NCBI GenBank assembly: GCA_031262005.1
Contig: JAISIO010000070.1
Span: 1-5,956, forward strand
DNA from: Bacteroidales bacterium
Lineage (GTDB): Bacteria; Bacteroidota; Bacteroidia; Bacteroidales; UBA1715
Reading direction: 5' to 3'
DNA length: 5,956 bases
Both the position numbers and the translations under genes were made by a program. The notes under the pieces are model-generated. The model did not search any database, was not told the DNA's origin, and was given only the letters and a program-made list of their open reading frames with translations. Numbering within the stretch: position 1 is the stretch's first letter; each line of letters begins with the position of its first letter. Of this stretch, positions 1 to 5,956 are shown one piece after another.

Positions 1-518
1 TAATCAACTTTTCCGAATTGTTGGATGAACATTTGAAGCGAGTGTTTAACCTAACGGAAGGCATTGTGTCGTTACAGTCGGTTATGAGCAACTCTATGTC
101 GCCAATTCCCGACAATAAAGTACATATTTTCCTTGCCAATGTGGAACGAGAGACAGCCGGAGGAATTGCAAATCAACGACAAGCTTTAACGGGTAATATG
201 CAGAAAAGTTCTTCACCGGAATGGAACTTAAACTTGTATGTAATGATTGCCGCTTGCTTCAATGCCAAACAATATAGCATGGCACTACGCTCCATTTCAG
301 CCTCTGCCGGTTTTTTGCAAGCAAACAATTATTTCTTTTTGCATGATAAAAACACTAAAATACAAGTGGAACCAGTCAATCTTTCTACAAGTGAGATGTC
401 GAATGTATGGAGCATCAACGGAAATCAATATTATCCCTCGCTTTTTTGCCTCATGCGTAATATACTGATTGATAGCAATGAGATTAATAGAATTAACACA
501 AGAATACAACACCTATAA
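1..518 (+). CDS. DUF4255 / Pvc16-like tail terminator (cap) protein, 5'-truncated by window edge
   Basis: This is the C-terminal and larger part of a DUF4255 (Pvc16 N-terminal-type) protein. In Afp, PVC and related particles this family forms the terminator ring that caps the distal end of tube and sheath and fixes the final length. The frame is open to the left edge (first whole codon at 3-5, reading INFSELLDEHLKRVFNL), so the true start lies outside, probably only a few codons upstream because this helix is normally at the N-terminus. A TTG at 18 is in frame but would cut that helix, so I do not favour it as the start. Family features seen are the IFLANVERETAGG strand, the WNLNLYVMIAACF segment followed by YSMALRSISASAGFLQ, and a C-terminal block with LSTSEMSNVWSINGNQYYPS and a final LMRNILID strand. 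At about 172 visible residues it matches a single-domain cap protein without a long extension. It ends 9 bases before the next gene and is probably co-transcribed with it. Confidence 0.85.
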   Translation, partial: INFSELLDEHLKRVFNLTEGIVSLQSVMSNSMSPIPDNKVHIFLANVERETAGGIANQRQALTGNMQKSSSPEWNLNLYVMIAACFNAKQYSMALRSISASAGFLQANNYFFLHDKNTKIQVEPVNLSTSEMSNVWSINGNQYYPSLFCLMRNILIDSNEINRINTRIQHL

Positions 519-527
519 GACGACAAA

Positions 528-1253
528 ATGAGAAAAACTATTGACACCGGTAACGCACTACACTATGAAGAATGGCTGTCTATAGAGTTGCGCCACGAAT
601 ACTTCGGCAACACTCCTTGTCCTGCTACGCTCGTGCCCGATGAAGAAACCGCCTACTTACTAAAACGGAACAACATACTATGGAAAACATCTATGGGTCA
701 ATGCTTGTTACTTACCGAACATACCAGCAATTTGTCTGCCGACGAAACGGCGTATTTACGCTTCAATATACAACCTATTGACGGTCAATTTCATTATGTT
801 ACGCAGGTTTGCTACAAAGACGAAGCCTTTTCCGTTGCTGATACGAATATGGTAGGTGTGTGGAAAAGCATTGTGATAGACGTTGCTCACATCATAAAAA
901 ACAAAATCAAACACATGACAATCAACATAAAAGCAAGGAATAAATATATTGAATATTTGTGCATACCAAAATATGGCAAAGCTGATTTGAAGTTACGCAT
1001 GATTGATGACACAAATTATTTTTCATTCGTCCAACCGCCCGAAAAAATATCACTATTCGCTATGCCTGTAGTGTGGCGTTTTGTTTCAAAAGAAAAAATA
1101 CCGTTGAGAAAACGTGTGGAAGCAAAAATAAAACTGTGTGAAATACGCGATTATGGAGAGCGCATTATATGCAATATGCTACCTCTTCCGCATTCCGAAC
1201 AATTTTCGCCTGTAAGTCCAAACGACACAATAACAACTTTTTTTTATTATTAA
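528..1253 (+). CDS. Unrecognised 241-residue protein between cap and sheath genes
   Basis: I do not recognise this protein. The ATG at 528 lies 9 bases after the cap stop, and the stop is 21 bases before the sheath ATG, so it sits firmly inside the structural operon. It has no signal peptide, no clear membrane segment and no catalytic motif that I can see. It reads as a soluble, mixed-fold protein. The first part (about 1-90) is rich in acidic and polar residues. The middle (about 110-165) is basic and beta-like (IVIDVAHIIKNKIKHMTINI). The last part contains paired hydrophobic strands (ISLFAMPVVWRFVSKEKIPLR), then KIKLCEIRDYGERIICN and the aromatic end TTFFYY. Codon use looks more AT-rich than in the sheath. 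The position suggests a structural or assembly part, for example a cap partner, sheath-end adaptor or assembly chaperone. That is inferred from neighbours only. An effector or immunity role is less likely given where it sits but is not excluded. Confidence 0.8.
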   Translation: MRKTIDTGNALHYEEWLSIELRHEYFGNTPCPATLVPDEETAYLLKRNNILWKTSMGQCLLLTEHTSNLSADETAYLRFNIQPIDGQFHYVTQVCYKDEAFSVADTNMVGVWKSIVIDVAHIIKNKIKHMTINIKARNKYIEYLCIPKYGKADLKLRMIDDTNYFSFVQPPEKISLFAMPVVWRFVSKEKIPLRKRVEAKIKLCEIRDYGERIICNMLPLPHSEQFSPVSPNDTITTFFYY

Positions 1254-1274
1254 TTTTCTAAAAATATTAAACTT

Positions 1275-2711
1275 ATGGCTGTAATGAAAACACCGGGAGT
1301 GTATGTTGTTGAAAAAAACGCATTTCCCAATTCAGTAGTAGAAGCACCCACGGCAGTACCCGCATTTATCGGCTATACCGAGAAAGCGGCAAACGGCAGT
1401 AAATCGCTGCTCAATGTGCCTTGGCGAATTACTTCAATGGCAGAATATCGCAGTTATTTCGGTAATGCTCCCATACCGAAATTTACAATAAACGACGACG
1501 GAACTATTGTACGAACTGACAATTTTACATTTTACTACAATATGATGTTGTTCTATGCTAATGGTGGCGGGGCGTGCTATATTGTTTCCGTAGGCGATTA
1601 CACTGCTAACGGCATAGAAAAAGATAAACTGGAAGCAGGCATTACTCCTTTGGTGAAAGAGCAAGAGCTTACGCTGATAGTTATTCCCGAAGCGGTCAAT
1701 TTAGCTAATGCTAACGATTGTTTCGCCTTACAAACCGCTATGCTGAACCACTGCGGGGCGGTAATGAAAAACCGTTTTTCCATAGTCGATGTATATGGCG
1801 GAGCAAAAGATCGCAAAGACCCCAACGGCGATATTGTAAATAATTTCCGCGAAGGCATCGGTAGCAATTATCTTGATTATGGCGCAGCATATTATCCTTG
1901 GCTCAATACTTCTGTTGTGCAAGAAAATGAATTGAGTTTTGTAAATTTAGACAAAGCGGAATTGAAAGCGCAGTTAGATAAAGAATTGGCACATAAACCG
2001 GAAGCCGCACCATATCTCGAAAAATTGACAGAAGATACTCTATCGGAAGTTGATAGAAACACCGTACACAAGGTTCTTTTGCAAATCAGTCCGTTTTATA
2101 ACGAAGCCATGAAAGAAATGCGCACACAACTCAATGTTCTTCCCGTTTCGGCAGCTATGGCAGGCGTTTACACTATGGTAGACAACAGTCGCGGCGTGTG
2201 GAAAGCACCTGCCAATGTAAGCATTGCCTGCGTAATAAGTCCGTCGGTTAATATGTCGCACGAAGAACAAGAAGATCTTAATGTTCCCATCAGCGGGAAA
2301 GCGGTCAATGCCATTCGATTCTTTACTGGTGAAGGTATTAAAGTGTGGGGAGCTCGCACACTCGACGGCAATTCGCTCGACTGGCGTTACATCAATGTAC
2401 GCCGCACTATGCTCATGCTCGAAGAATCGGTTAGAAATGCCGCCAAAGCATACGTATTCGATCCTAACGATGCAAATACGTGGATAAACGTAAAAAGCAT
2501 GATTGCTAATTTTCTAAACGGAATATGGAAGCGCGGCGGACTTGCAGGTGCTATTCCCGATGATGCCTACAGCGTTCATATCGGATTGGGCGAAACTATG
2601 ACTCCCGAGGATATTCTCGAAGGAATTATGCGCATAACTGTATTAGTAGCCATTACCCGTCCGGCAGAATTTATCGAAATCACATTCCAACAACAAATGC
2701 AGAAAAGCTAA
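1275..2711 (+). CDS. Contractile tail sheath protein
   Basis: This is the sheath subunit, which polymerises around the inner tube and contracts to drive tube and spike into the target membrane. The 478-residue product begins with the typical sheath N-terminus (TPGVYVVEKNAFPNSVVEAPTAVPAFIGYTEKA, about residues 6-38), in which the first strand forms the inter-subunit handshake. The middle is a variable, solvent-exposed domain with a charged helical insert (about 220-285). The core resumes at LPVSAAMAGVYTMVDNSRGVWKAPAN (289-314). The conserved C-terminal domain runs from VNAIRFFTGEGIKVWGARTL (from 344) through WRYINVRRTM (370-379) to the terminal strand AEFIEITFQQQ that donates to a neighbour. 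It appears full length and intact. ATG 1275 fits the family start (MA..KTPGVYV) and has an A/T-rich leader; the in-frame ATG at 1284 would shorten the N-terminal arm. Only one sheath gene is seen here, unlike the three of Afp/PVC (Afp2-4). Confidence 0.97.
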   Translation: MAVMKTPGVYVVEKNAFPNSVVEAPTAVPAFIGYTEKAANGSKSLLNVPWRITSMAEYRSYFGNAPIPKFTINDDGTIVRTDNFTFYYNMMLFYANGGGACYIVSVGDYTANGIEKDKLEAGITPLVKEQELTLIVIPEAVNLANANDCFALQTAMLNHCGAVMKNRFSIVDVYGGAKDRKDPNGDIVNNFREGIGSNYLDYGAAYYPWLNTSVVQENELSFVNLDKAELKAQLDKELAHKPEAAPYLEKLTEDTLSEVDRNTVHKVLLQISPFYNEAMKEMRTQLNVLPVSAAMAGVYTMVDNSRGVWKAPANVSIACVISPSVNMSHEEQEDLNVPISGKAVNAIRFFTGEGIKVWGARTLDGNSLDWRYINVRRTMLMLEESVRNAAKAYVFDPNDANTWINVKSMIANFLNGIWKRGGLAGAIPDDAYSVHIGLGETMTPEDILEGIMRITVLVAITRPAEFIEITFQQQMQKS

Positions 2712-2720
2712 GCCTCTCTC

Positions 2721-2734
2721 CTCCCATTTGGGGG
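2721..2734 (+). repeat. Short GC-rich inverted repeat (hairpin) after the sheath stop
   Basis: CTCCC (2721-2725), loop ATTT, GGGGG (2730-2734) can pair as a 5-bp stem with one T-G wobble. It starts 9 bases after the sheath stop codon, is preceded by a pyrimidine-only run (2713-2725) and stands out in an otherwise AT-rich 105-base gap. No T-tract follows, so it is not a classical intrinsic terminator. It could be an attenuator, an mRNA-stability element between sheath and tube, or chance. The rest of the gap (2735-2816) is A-rich leader with no convincing promoter motif. Confidence 0.3.
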
Positions 2735-2816
2735 TATTATCCATAAAAAGATAGGAAAAAGGTAACGGTTGTTTAGAAAAATAGCAAAACAAATTAGAAA
2801 TATAAATTAAAAAGTT

Positions 2817-3266
2817 ATGGCAGGAGAAGCACAAGACAATGTATGGCCTCTACCCAAGTTTTACTTTAAGGTAGAAGTAAGCGGTTTGGAAGCCGGATTT
2901 CAGGAAGTTTCCGGACTTGATGTCGAAGCACAAATCATTGAATACCGGCATGGAAATAGTCCCGATTTTTCGACTATCAAAATGCCCGGTATCAAAAAAT
3001 ATGGAAATATTACTTTGAAAAAAGGTATTTTCAAAGGCGACAACAAGTTCTGGAATTGGTTTAACAAAATTAAGCTAAACACCATAGAGCGGCAGCCGGT
3101 AACCATTTCACTGTTGGACGAAGCCGGAGCTCCCACAATGGTATGGACGCTCAAAAATGCATGGCCTACTAAGATTACGGGCACCGATCTGAAATCGGAC
3201 GGTAACGAAGTAGCAGTAGAAACACTTGAAGTTGCCCACGAAGGATTGACAATTGCAAATGGCTGA
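2817..3266 (+). CDS. Major inner tube protein (T4 gp19 / Afp1-Pvc1 family)
   Basis: This 149-residue protein should form the stacked hexameric rings of the inner tube that carries cargo and is pushed out on sheath contraction. Length and sequence fit the gp19-like tube family. They include an N-terminal WPLPKFYFKVEVSGLEAGFQEVSGL segment (10-34), the E-x-R-x-G-N turn (42-47), the KMPGIKKYGNITLKKGIF beta hairpin (55-72), an alpha segment FWNWFNKI (78-85), and the closing strands WTLKNAWPTKITG (110-122) and VAVETLEVAHEGL (132-144). The ATG at 2817 begins MAGEAQDNVWPLP and has the A/T-rich leader typical of Bacteroidota. It is the best candidate for the major tube subunit because it comes first after the sheath and keeps the full set of family motifs. 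Its last codons overlap the next gene by 8 bases. Its separation from the sheath by 105 bases may allow its own transcript or transcript processing. Confidence 0.95.
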   Translation: MAGEAQDNVWPLPKFYFKVEVSGLEAGFQEVSGLDVEAQIIEYRHGNSPDFSTIKMPGIKKYGNITLKKGIFKGDNKFWNWFNKIKLNTIERQPVTISLLDEAGAPTMVWTLKNAWPTKITGTDLKSDGNEVAVETLEVAHEGLTIANG

Positions 3267-3723
3267 TGATTGGAGTTTACCGGTAGCATTTTATTTCAGT
3301 GTGGAATTTCTGGGTAAGCCTGAAATAGGCGAACTCACCTTCAAAGAAGTTTCTGGATTGACTGCAGAAATTGAAACCGAAACCATTAAGGAAGGCGGAC
3401 TGAATAACTATGGACATACGTTGCCCAAAGGTGTAAAACACTCCAACTTGCTACTCAAAAGTGCTGTGCGAAAAACAGACAGTGCTAATGAATTGGCATT
3501 ACAAACGTGGCTACAAAATGTGTTCAACTTAGATTTTGCGGTGGCAATACCAATTCAAAACATTATTGTAAAACTGCTGAATGCTAACGGGCAACCTTTG
3601 CGTTCGTGGTTTTGTAGCGGTGCCTATCCGGTAAAAATAGAAACTGAGGGATTCGATGCCGAAAAAAATCAAATAGCTATAGAAACACTGGAATTTTGTT
3701 ATAAAGAACTTACTGTAACATGA
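3259..3723 (+). CDS. Second tube protein (Afp5/Pvc5-like, probable tube initiator)
   Basis: This is a 154-residue paralogue of the preceding tube protein. In Afp/PVC-type particles such a second gp19-fold protein sits between spike adaptor and main tube and starts tube polymerisation. It shares the layout LPVAFYFSVEFLG (7-19), LTFKEVSGL (26-34), a short acidic stretch with EGG (45-47), the LPKGVKHSNLLLKSAV hairpin (55-70), AYPVKIETEGF (122-132) and IAIETLEFCYKEL (139-151). It differs in the loop regions and lacks the main tube's R-x-G-N turn, as expected for a protein with a different partner on one face. I chose ATG 3259 (MADDWSLP), which parallels the WPLP start of its neighbour. A TTG two codons upstream (3253) is in frame but less likely. 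It overlaps the upstream gene by 8 bases, and its TGA overlaps the next ATG (ATGA, 3720-3723). Assignment as initiator rests on gene order and divergence. Confidence 0.92.
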   Translation: MADDWSLPVAFYFSVEFLGKPEIGELTFKEVSGLTAEIETETIKEGGLNNYGHTLPKGVKHSNLLLKSAVRKTDSANELALQTWLQNVFNLDFAVAIPIQNIIVKLLNANGQPLRSWFCSGAYPVKIETEGFDAEKNQIAIETLEFCYKELTVT

Positions 3724-4364
3724 GCAACACATTAACAAAAATGGTGATTACGGTTGATGACAACAGTGATAGTTTTACGCTGAAGATCAATCCGGAAACA
3801 TTGAAATTTAACAAAGAAATCAAATATCAATCAATTGATACAACAGGCAGTGGTGCTAATCCCGAAAAATTTGATAAGTACGCTCCTTCTTCATTGAATT
3901 TCGATTTCGTGTTAGATGCCACCGGTGTAGCTTACCCCAAAGAATCAATCAGCGATACAATAACACATTTTGAAAAAGTAGTGTTTCTGTATTCAGGCAG
4001 CAAACATCGACCTAATAATTTGATTATCAGCTGGGGTACTTTTATGTTCAAATGCCACTTAACAACATTGAATTATAACTATACATTATTTGCCCCATCG
4101 GGAGAACCGTTGCGTGTAAAGGTCAGTGTTTCTTTTTCCGACAGCATTGAACTGCCCGAAGCCGAAACCAAAGCGAACAAATCTTCGCCCGATATGACGC
4201 ATAGTATTATACTCAAAGCTGGCGAAAGCATTCCCTACTGGTGCAGTAAAATTTACGGCGATTCTACATACTGCACCGATGTTGCCCTACACAATCACCT
4301 GACGGGATTTCTGAATATAAAACCCGGAACAACAATACTATTTCCACCACTTGTGAGAATGTAA
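3720..4364 (+). CDS. Tube-spike adaptor with C-terminal LysM domain (Afp7/Pvc7-like)
   Basis: This 214-residue protein has the two-part architecture of the contractile injection system adaptor (Afp7/Pvc7, related to T4 gp53). That protein sits in the baseplate around the hub and links spike and tube to the rest of the baseplate. The N-terminal part (about 1-145) is the CIS-tube-type domain, with FTLKINPETLKFNKEIKY near the start, the SLNFDFVLDATG strand, the WGTFMFKCHLTTLNYNYTLFAPSGEPLRVKVSVSF region and an end in predicted beta strands. A polar linker (about 147-158) leads into a LysM module (about 160-212) with HSIILKAGESIPYWCSKIYGD at its start and LNIKPGTTILFPPL at its end. In this family LysM is thought to act as a protein-contact module, not necessarily a peptidoglycan binder. 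The LysM part has two cysteines, C175 and C185. The start overlaps the tube-2 stop, giving probable translational coupling. Confidence 0.93.
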   Translation: MSNTLTKMVITVDDNSDSFTLKINPETLKFNKEIKYQSIDTTGSGANPEKFDKYAPSSLNFDFVLDATGVAYPKESISDTITHFEKVVFLYSGSKHRPNNLIISWGTFMFKCHLTTLNYNYTLFAPSGEPLRVKVSVSFSDSIELPEAETKANKSSPDMTHSIILKAGESIPYWCSKIYGDSTYCTDVALHNHLTGFLNIKPGTTILFPPLVRM

Positions 4365-4401
4365 GGACAAAATATTTCCCGTCAGAGCTACCTACATTTA
4401 C

Positions 4402-4418
4402 AGAATTTTTTCAATTCT
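4402..4418. repeat. AT-rich inverted repeat in the gap before the spike gene
   Basis: AGAATT (4402-4407) and AATTCT (4413-4418) form a perfect 6-bp inverted repeat around a five-base loop. It lies within the 69-base gap between the LysM gene and the spike gene, ending 15 bases before the ATG at 4434. It is weak (one G-C pair in each arm half) and may be chance in AT-rich DNA. If real it could affect spike translation or bind a regulator. No convincing promoter is seen in this gap. Confidence 0.2.
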
Positions 4419-4433
4419 CAATTAAATAAAATT

Positions 4434-5956
4434 ATGGCAGATTCACCTATTAAAAATTCGGACGGCGCACTTCGCATATCGGTTTACAGCGAAGGAACGG
4501 TAATTTCGTCCACTCTCTTCGGACTGATTTCGATATACATTTACAAAGGAGTAAACCGTATTGGAAAAGCAAAATTGATTTTCTCGGCAGGCGATATGCC
4601 CACAAGTGAAGTTCCCGAAAGCGACAACGATTCTTTTGCTCTGGGTAAAAGCATTCGCATTGAAGCAGGCTACGGAAGTGAAGAAAATTCCATTTTTGAA
4701 GGAATAGTAGTAAACCACAGTTTTATAGTAGAAGACAAAAACGCAAGTACCCTGCACATAGAATGTTTCGACTATGCCTACCCTATGACTTTAGCCCGCA
4801 AAAACAATCTATTTACCAAAAAGAAAGACAGCGAAGCCATACAAGAAATTATAAAAAACTACAGCCCCATTGCGCCAACAGTAGATGCAACTAAAACCAA
4901 ATACAACGAACTAGTGCAATACTACGTCTCCGATTGGGATTTTGTACGTTCCCGCGCCGATGCCAATGGATTGGTTGTGATCACCGAAGGTACAACTATG
5001 AGCGTAAAAAAGCCTGACATATCGTCGGCTGCCGCACTTAGAATAACATACGGTAGCGATTTAATCGCCTTCAACGGACAGTTATCGGCATCTGATGCGC
5101 AAGGCGGTATAGAAGCTGCGGCATGGAATGCGGCAAAACAGGAAATGGTAAAAGTTTCGGGCGTAAACCCCTCTTTGAACAAACAAGGAGATGTGTCGCT
5201 CTCTGAATTATCGGAAGCAGTTGGAACAAAAAAAACAGTGTTACAAACGGTGTGCGCCGAAGAAAGCACATTGCAAGCATGGGCAGATTCTCAACTGGTA
5301 AAAGCAGGACTCGCTCGCATTCAAGGTTCATGCAAATTTGTAGGCTCGTCCAAAGCTCTGCACGGCAACACAATAGAGTTAGCAGGACTTGGCAAGCGTT
5401 TCAACGGCACGGCTTACATAGGGTATGTGGAACACGAAATCAAAAACGGCGTGTGGACAAGCACTGCCGGATTGGGACTTAGTTTTGAAAACATCGCCGA
5501 AAAACCCGAAGTTGCCGCACCTTCCACATCGGGACTATTACCAGGTATTCAAGGAATACACATTGGAAAAGTAAGCAAAATAGACGAAGATCCCGACGGC
5601 GAGAATAAGATTCAAGTAGAAATTCCCATACTCGGCACGGCAAACAACAAGGTGTGGGCACGGTTCACTTCCTTCAGGGCAAGCAACGGATACGGCGCAT
5701 TCGCCATTCCCGATGTGGGCGACGAAGTAGCAATTGCCTTTTTTAACAACGATCCTTGTTTTCCCGTGATTTTAGGCGGCTTATACAGCAGTAAACAGCA
5801 AATGCCCTACTCTATTGAAAAGAAAAACAACATACACGCCATTACCACCAAGTCGAACATGAAAATTGAGTTTGAAAATGAAAAAAAAGAAATTACTATT
5901 CAAACGCCAGGTAACAATATGATACGCATAAGCGACGATGCCAAAGGAATGACACT
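4434..5956 (+). CDS. VgrG/Afp8-like hub-spike protein, 3'-truncated by window edge
   Basis: Afp8/Pvc8-type proteins, like VgrG, fuse the phage gp27 hub and gp5 spike. They form a trimer at the tip of the tube that leads penetration and seats the tube initiator. The frame is open from ATG 4434 (MADSPIKNSDGALRISVYS) to the right edge, giving 507 complete codons with no stop or frameshift. The gp27-like hub spans about 10-355, with FEGIVVNHSFIVEDKNASTLHIECFDYAYPM and the hallmark YYVSDWDFVRSRADANGLVV (163-182). A short Pro/Ala/Ser linker (about 356-370) leads to the gp5-like OB fold (about 372-455; GIQGIHIGKV, IQVEIPILG, VWARFTSFRASNGYGAFAIPDVGDEVAIAF, VILGGLYS). The last visible part (about 470-507) is the start of the needle, in which short alternating beta strands (MKIEFENEKKEITIQT, NNMIRISDD) suit a triple-stranded beta-helix. 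No enzyme domain is seen so far; an effector extension could only lie beyond the edge. It probably lacks only its tail. Confidence 0.95.
   Translation, partial: MADSPIKNSDGALRISVYSEGTVISSTLFGLISIYIYKGVNRIGKAKLIFSAGDMPTSEVPESDNDSFALGKSIRIEAGYGSEENSIFEGIVVNHSFIVEDKNASTLHIECFDYAYPMTLARKNNLFTKKKDSEAIQEIIKNYSPIAPTVDATKTKYNELVQYYVSDWDFVRSRADANGLVVITEGTTMSVKKPDISSAAALRITYGSDLIAFNGQLSASDAQGGIEAAAWNAAKQEMVKVSGVNPSLNKQGDVSLSELSEAVGTKKTVLQTVCAEESTLQAWADSQLVKAGLARIQGSCKFVGSSKALHGNTIELAGLGKRFNGTAYIGYVEHEIKNGVWTSTAGLGLSFENIAEKPEVAAPSTSGLLPGIQGIHIGKVSKIDEDPDGENKIQVEIPILGTANNKVWARFTSFRASNGYGAFAIPDVGDEVAIAFFNNDPCFPVILGGLYSSKQQMPYSIEKKNNIHAITTKSNMKIEFENEKKEITIQTPGNNMIRISDDAKGMT

Noticed and set aside
18..20. 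TTG as the start of the cap gene
   Set aside because: The frame is open upstream and reads INFSE before it, part of the helix usually found at the N-terminus of DUF4255 proteins, so the true start is left of the window.
1238..1245. Run of eight T at the end of the unknown gene, as a terminator or slippage site
   Set aside because: No GC-rich stem precedes it, so it is not an intrinsic terminator. It encodes the TFFYY end, and slippage would alter only the last few residues.
2900..3289. Long open frame on the - strand (129 codons) antisense to the tube gene
   Set aside because: It lies wholly opposite a well-supported tube gene and the start of its neighbour, has no family resemblance, and is expected by chance opposite a conserved coding frame. 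The other - strand open frames are shadows for the same reason.
1275..4364. An ordinary contractile-tailed prophage tail module
   Set aside because: The DUF4255 cap, the two tandem tube genes and the LysM-fused adaptor are marks of eCIS-type clusters and not of Myoviridae tails, and no head, tape-measure or lysis gene is visible. The window alone cannot fully exclude it.
4375..4400. Possible Bacteroidota promoter: TTTC then TACATTTA (like TTTG / TAnnTTTG) before the spike gene
   Set aside because: Both boxes miss the final G and the 14-base spacer is too short for the usual -33/-7 spacing, so it does not meet the motif.
5228..5235. Run of eight A inside the spike gene (and another at 5881-5888) as a phase-variation or programmed frameshift site
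   Set aside because: The frame stays open and the family sequence continues correctly through both runs. Such runs are common in Lys-rich AT-rich genes and no alternative product of note is reached.

Overview
The window carries part of a contractile injection system (phage-tail-like) gene cluster, all on the + strand. Five of the seven genes match structural families of the extracellular contractile injection systems (eCIS; Afp, PVC, MAC and AlgoCIS type) and of the related Bacteroidota T6SS subtype iv. A sixth is the partial spike gene, also of a known eCIS family, and one gene is unrecognised. The organism is probably a member of the Bacteroidota. The reasons are the AT-rich composition (roughly 40% GC by eye), start codons preceded by A/T-rich stretches instead of Shine-Dalgarno sites, and the gene order of a DUF4255 cap next to a single sheath followed by two tube genes. 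No taxonomic marker is present, so this is an inference.

Layout: 1-518 is the 3' part of a DUF4255/Pvc16-like tail terminator (cap), open at the left edge. 528-1253 is an unrecognised 241-residue protein. 1275-2711 is the tail sheath. A 105-base non-coding gap follows, with a short GC-rich hairpin just after the sheath stop. 2817-3266 is the main inner tube protein (gp19/Afp1-like). 3259-3723 is a second, divergent tube paralogue (Afp5-like, probable tube initiator). 3720-4364 is a tube-to-spike adaptor with a C-terminal LysM domain (Afp7-like). After a 69-base gap, 4434 to the right edge is a VgrG/Afp8-like hub-spike protein that runs off the window.

How they fit together: the spike trimer (VgrG/Afp8-like) and the LysM adaptor form the baseplate core. 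The divergent tube protein would start the tube, the major tube protein stacks on it, the sheath wraps the tube and contracts, and the DUF4255 protein caps the far end. Tube 1, tube 2 and the LysM gene overlap by 8 and 4 bases, which suggests translational coupling. The 105- and 69-base gaps split the cluster into three blocks: cap-unknown-sheath, tubes-LysM, and spike. The window shows no toxin, tail fibre, AAA+ ATPase or remaining baseplate genes, so it cannot show whether the particle is released (eCIS) or cell-anchored (T6SSiv). No tRNA, rRNA, CRISPR array, insertion sequence or convincing promoter was seen.
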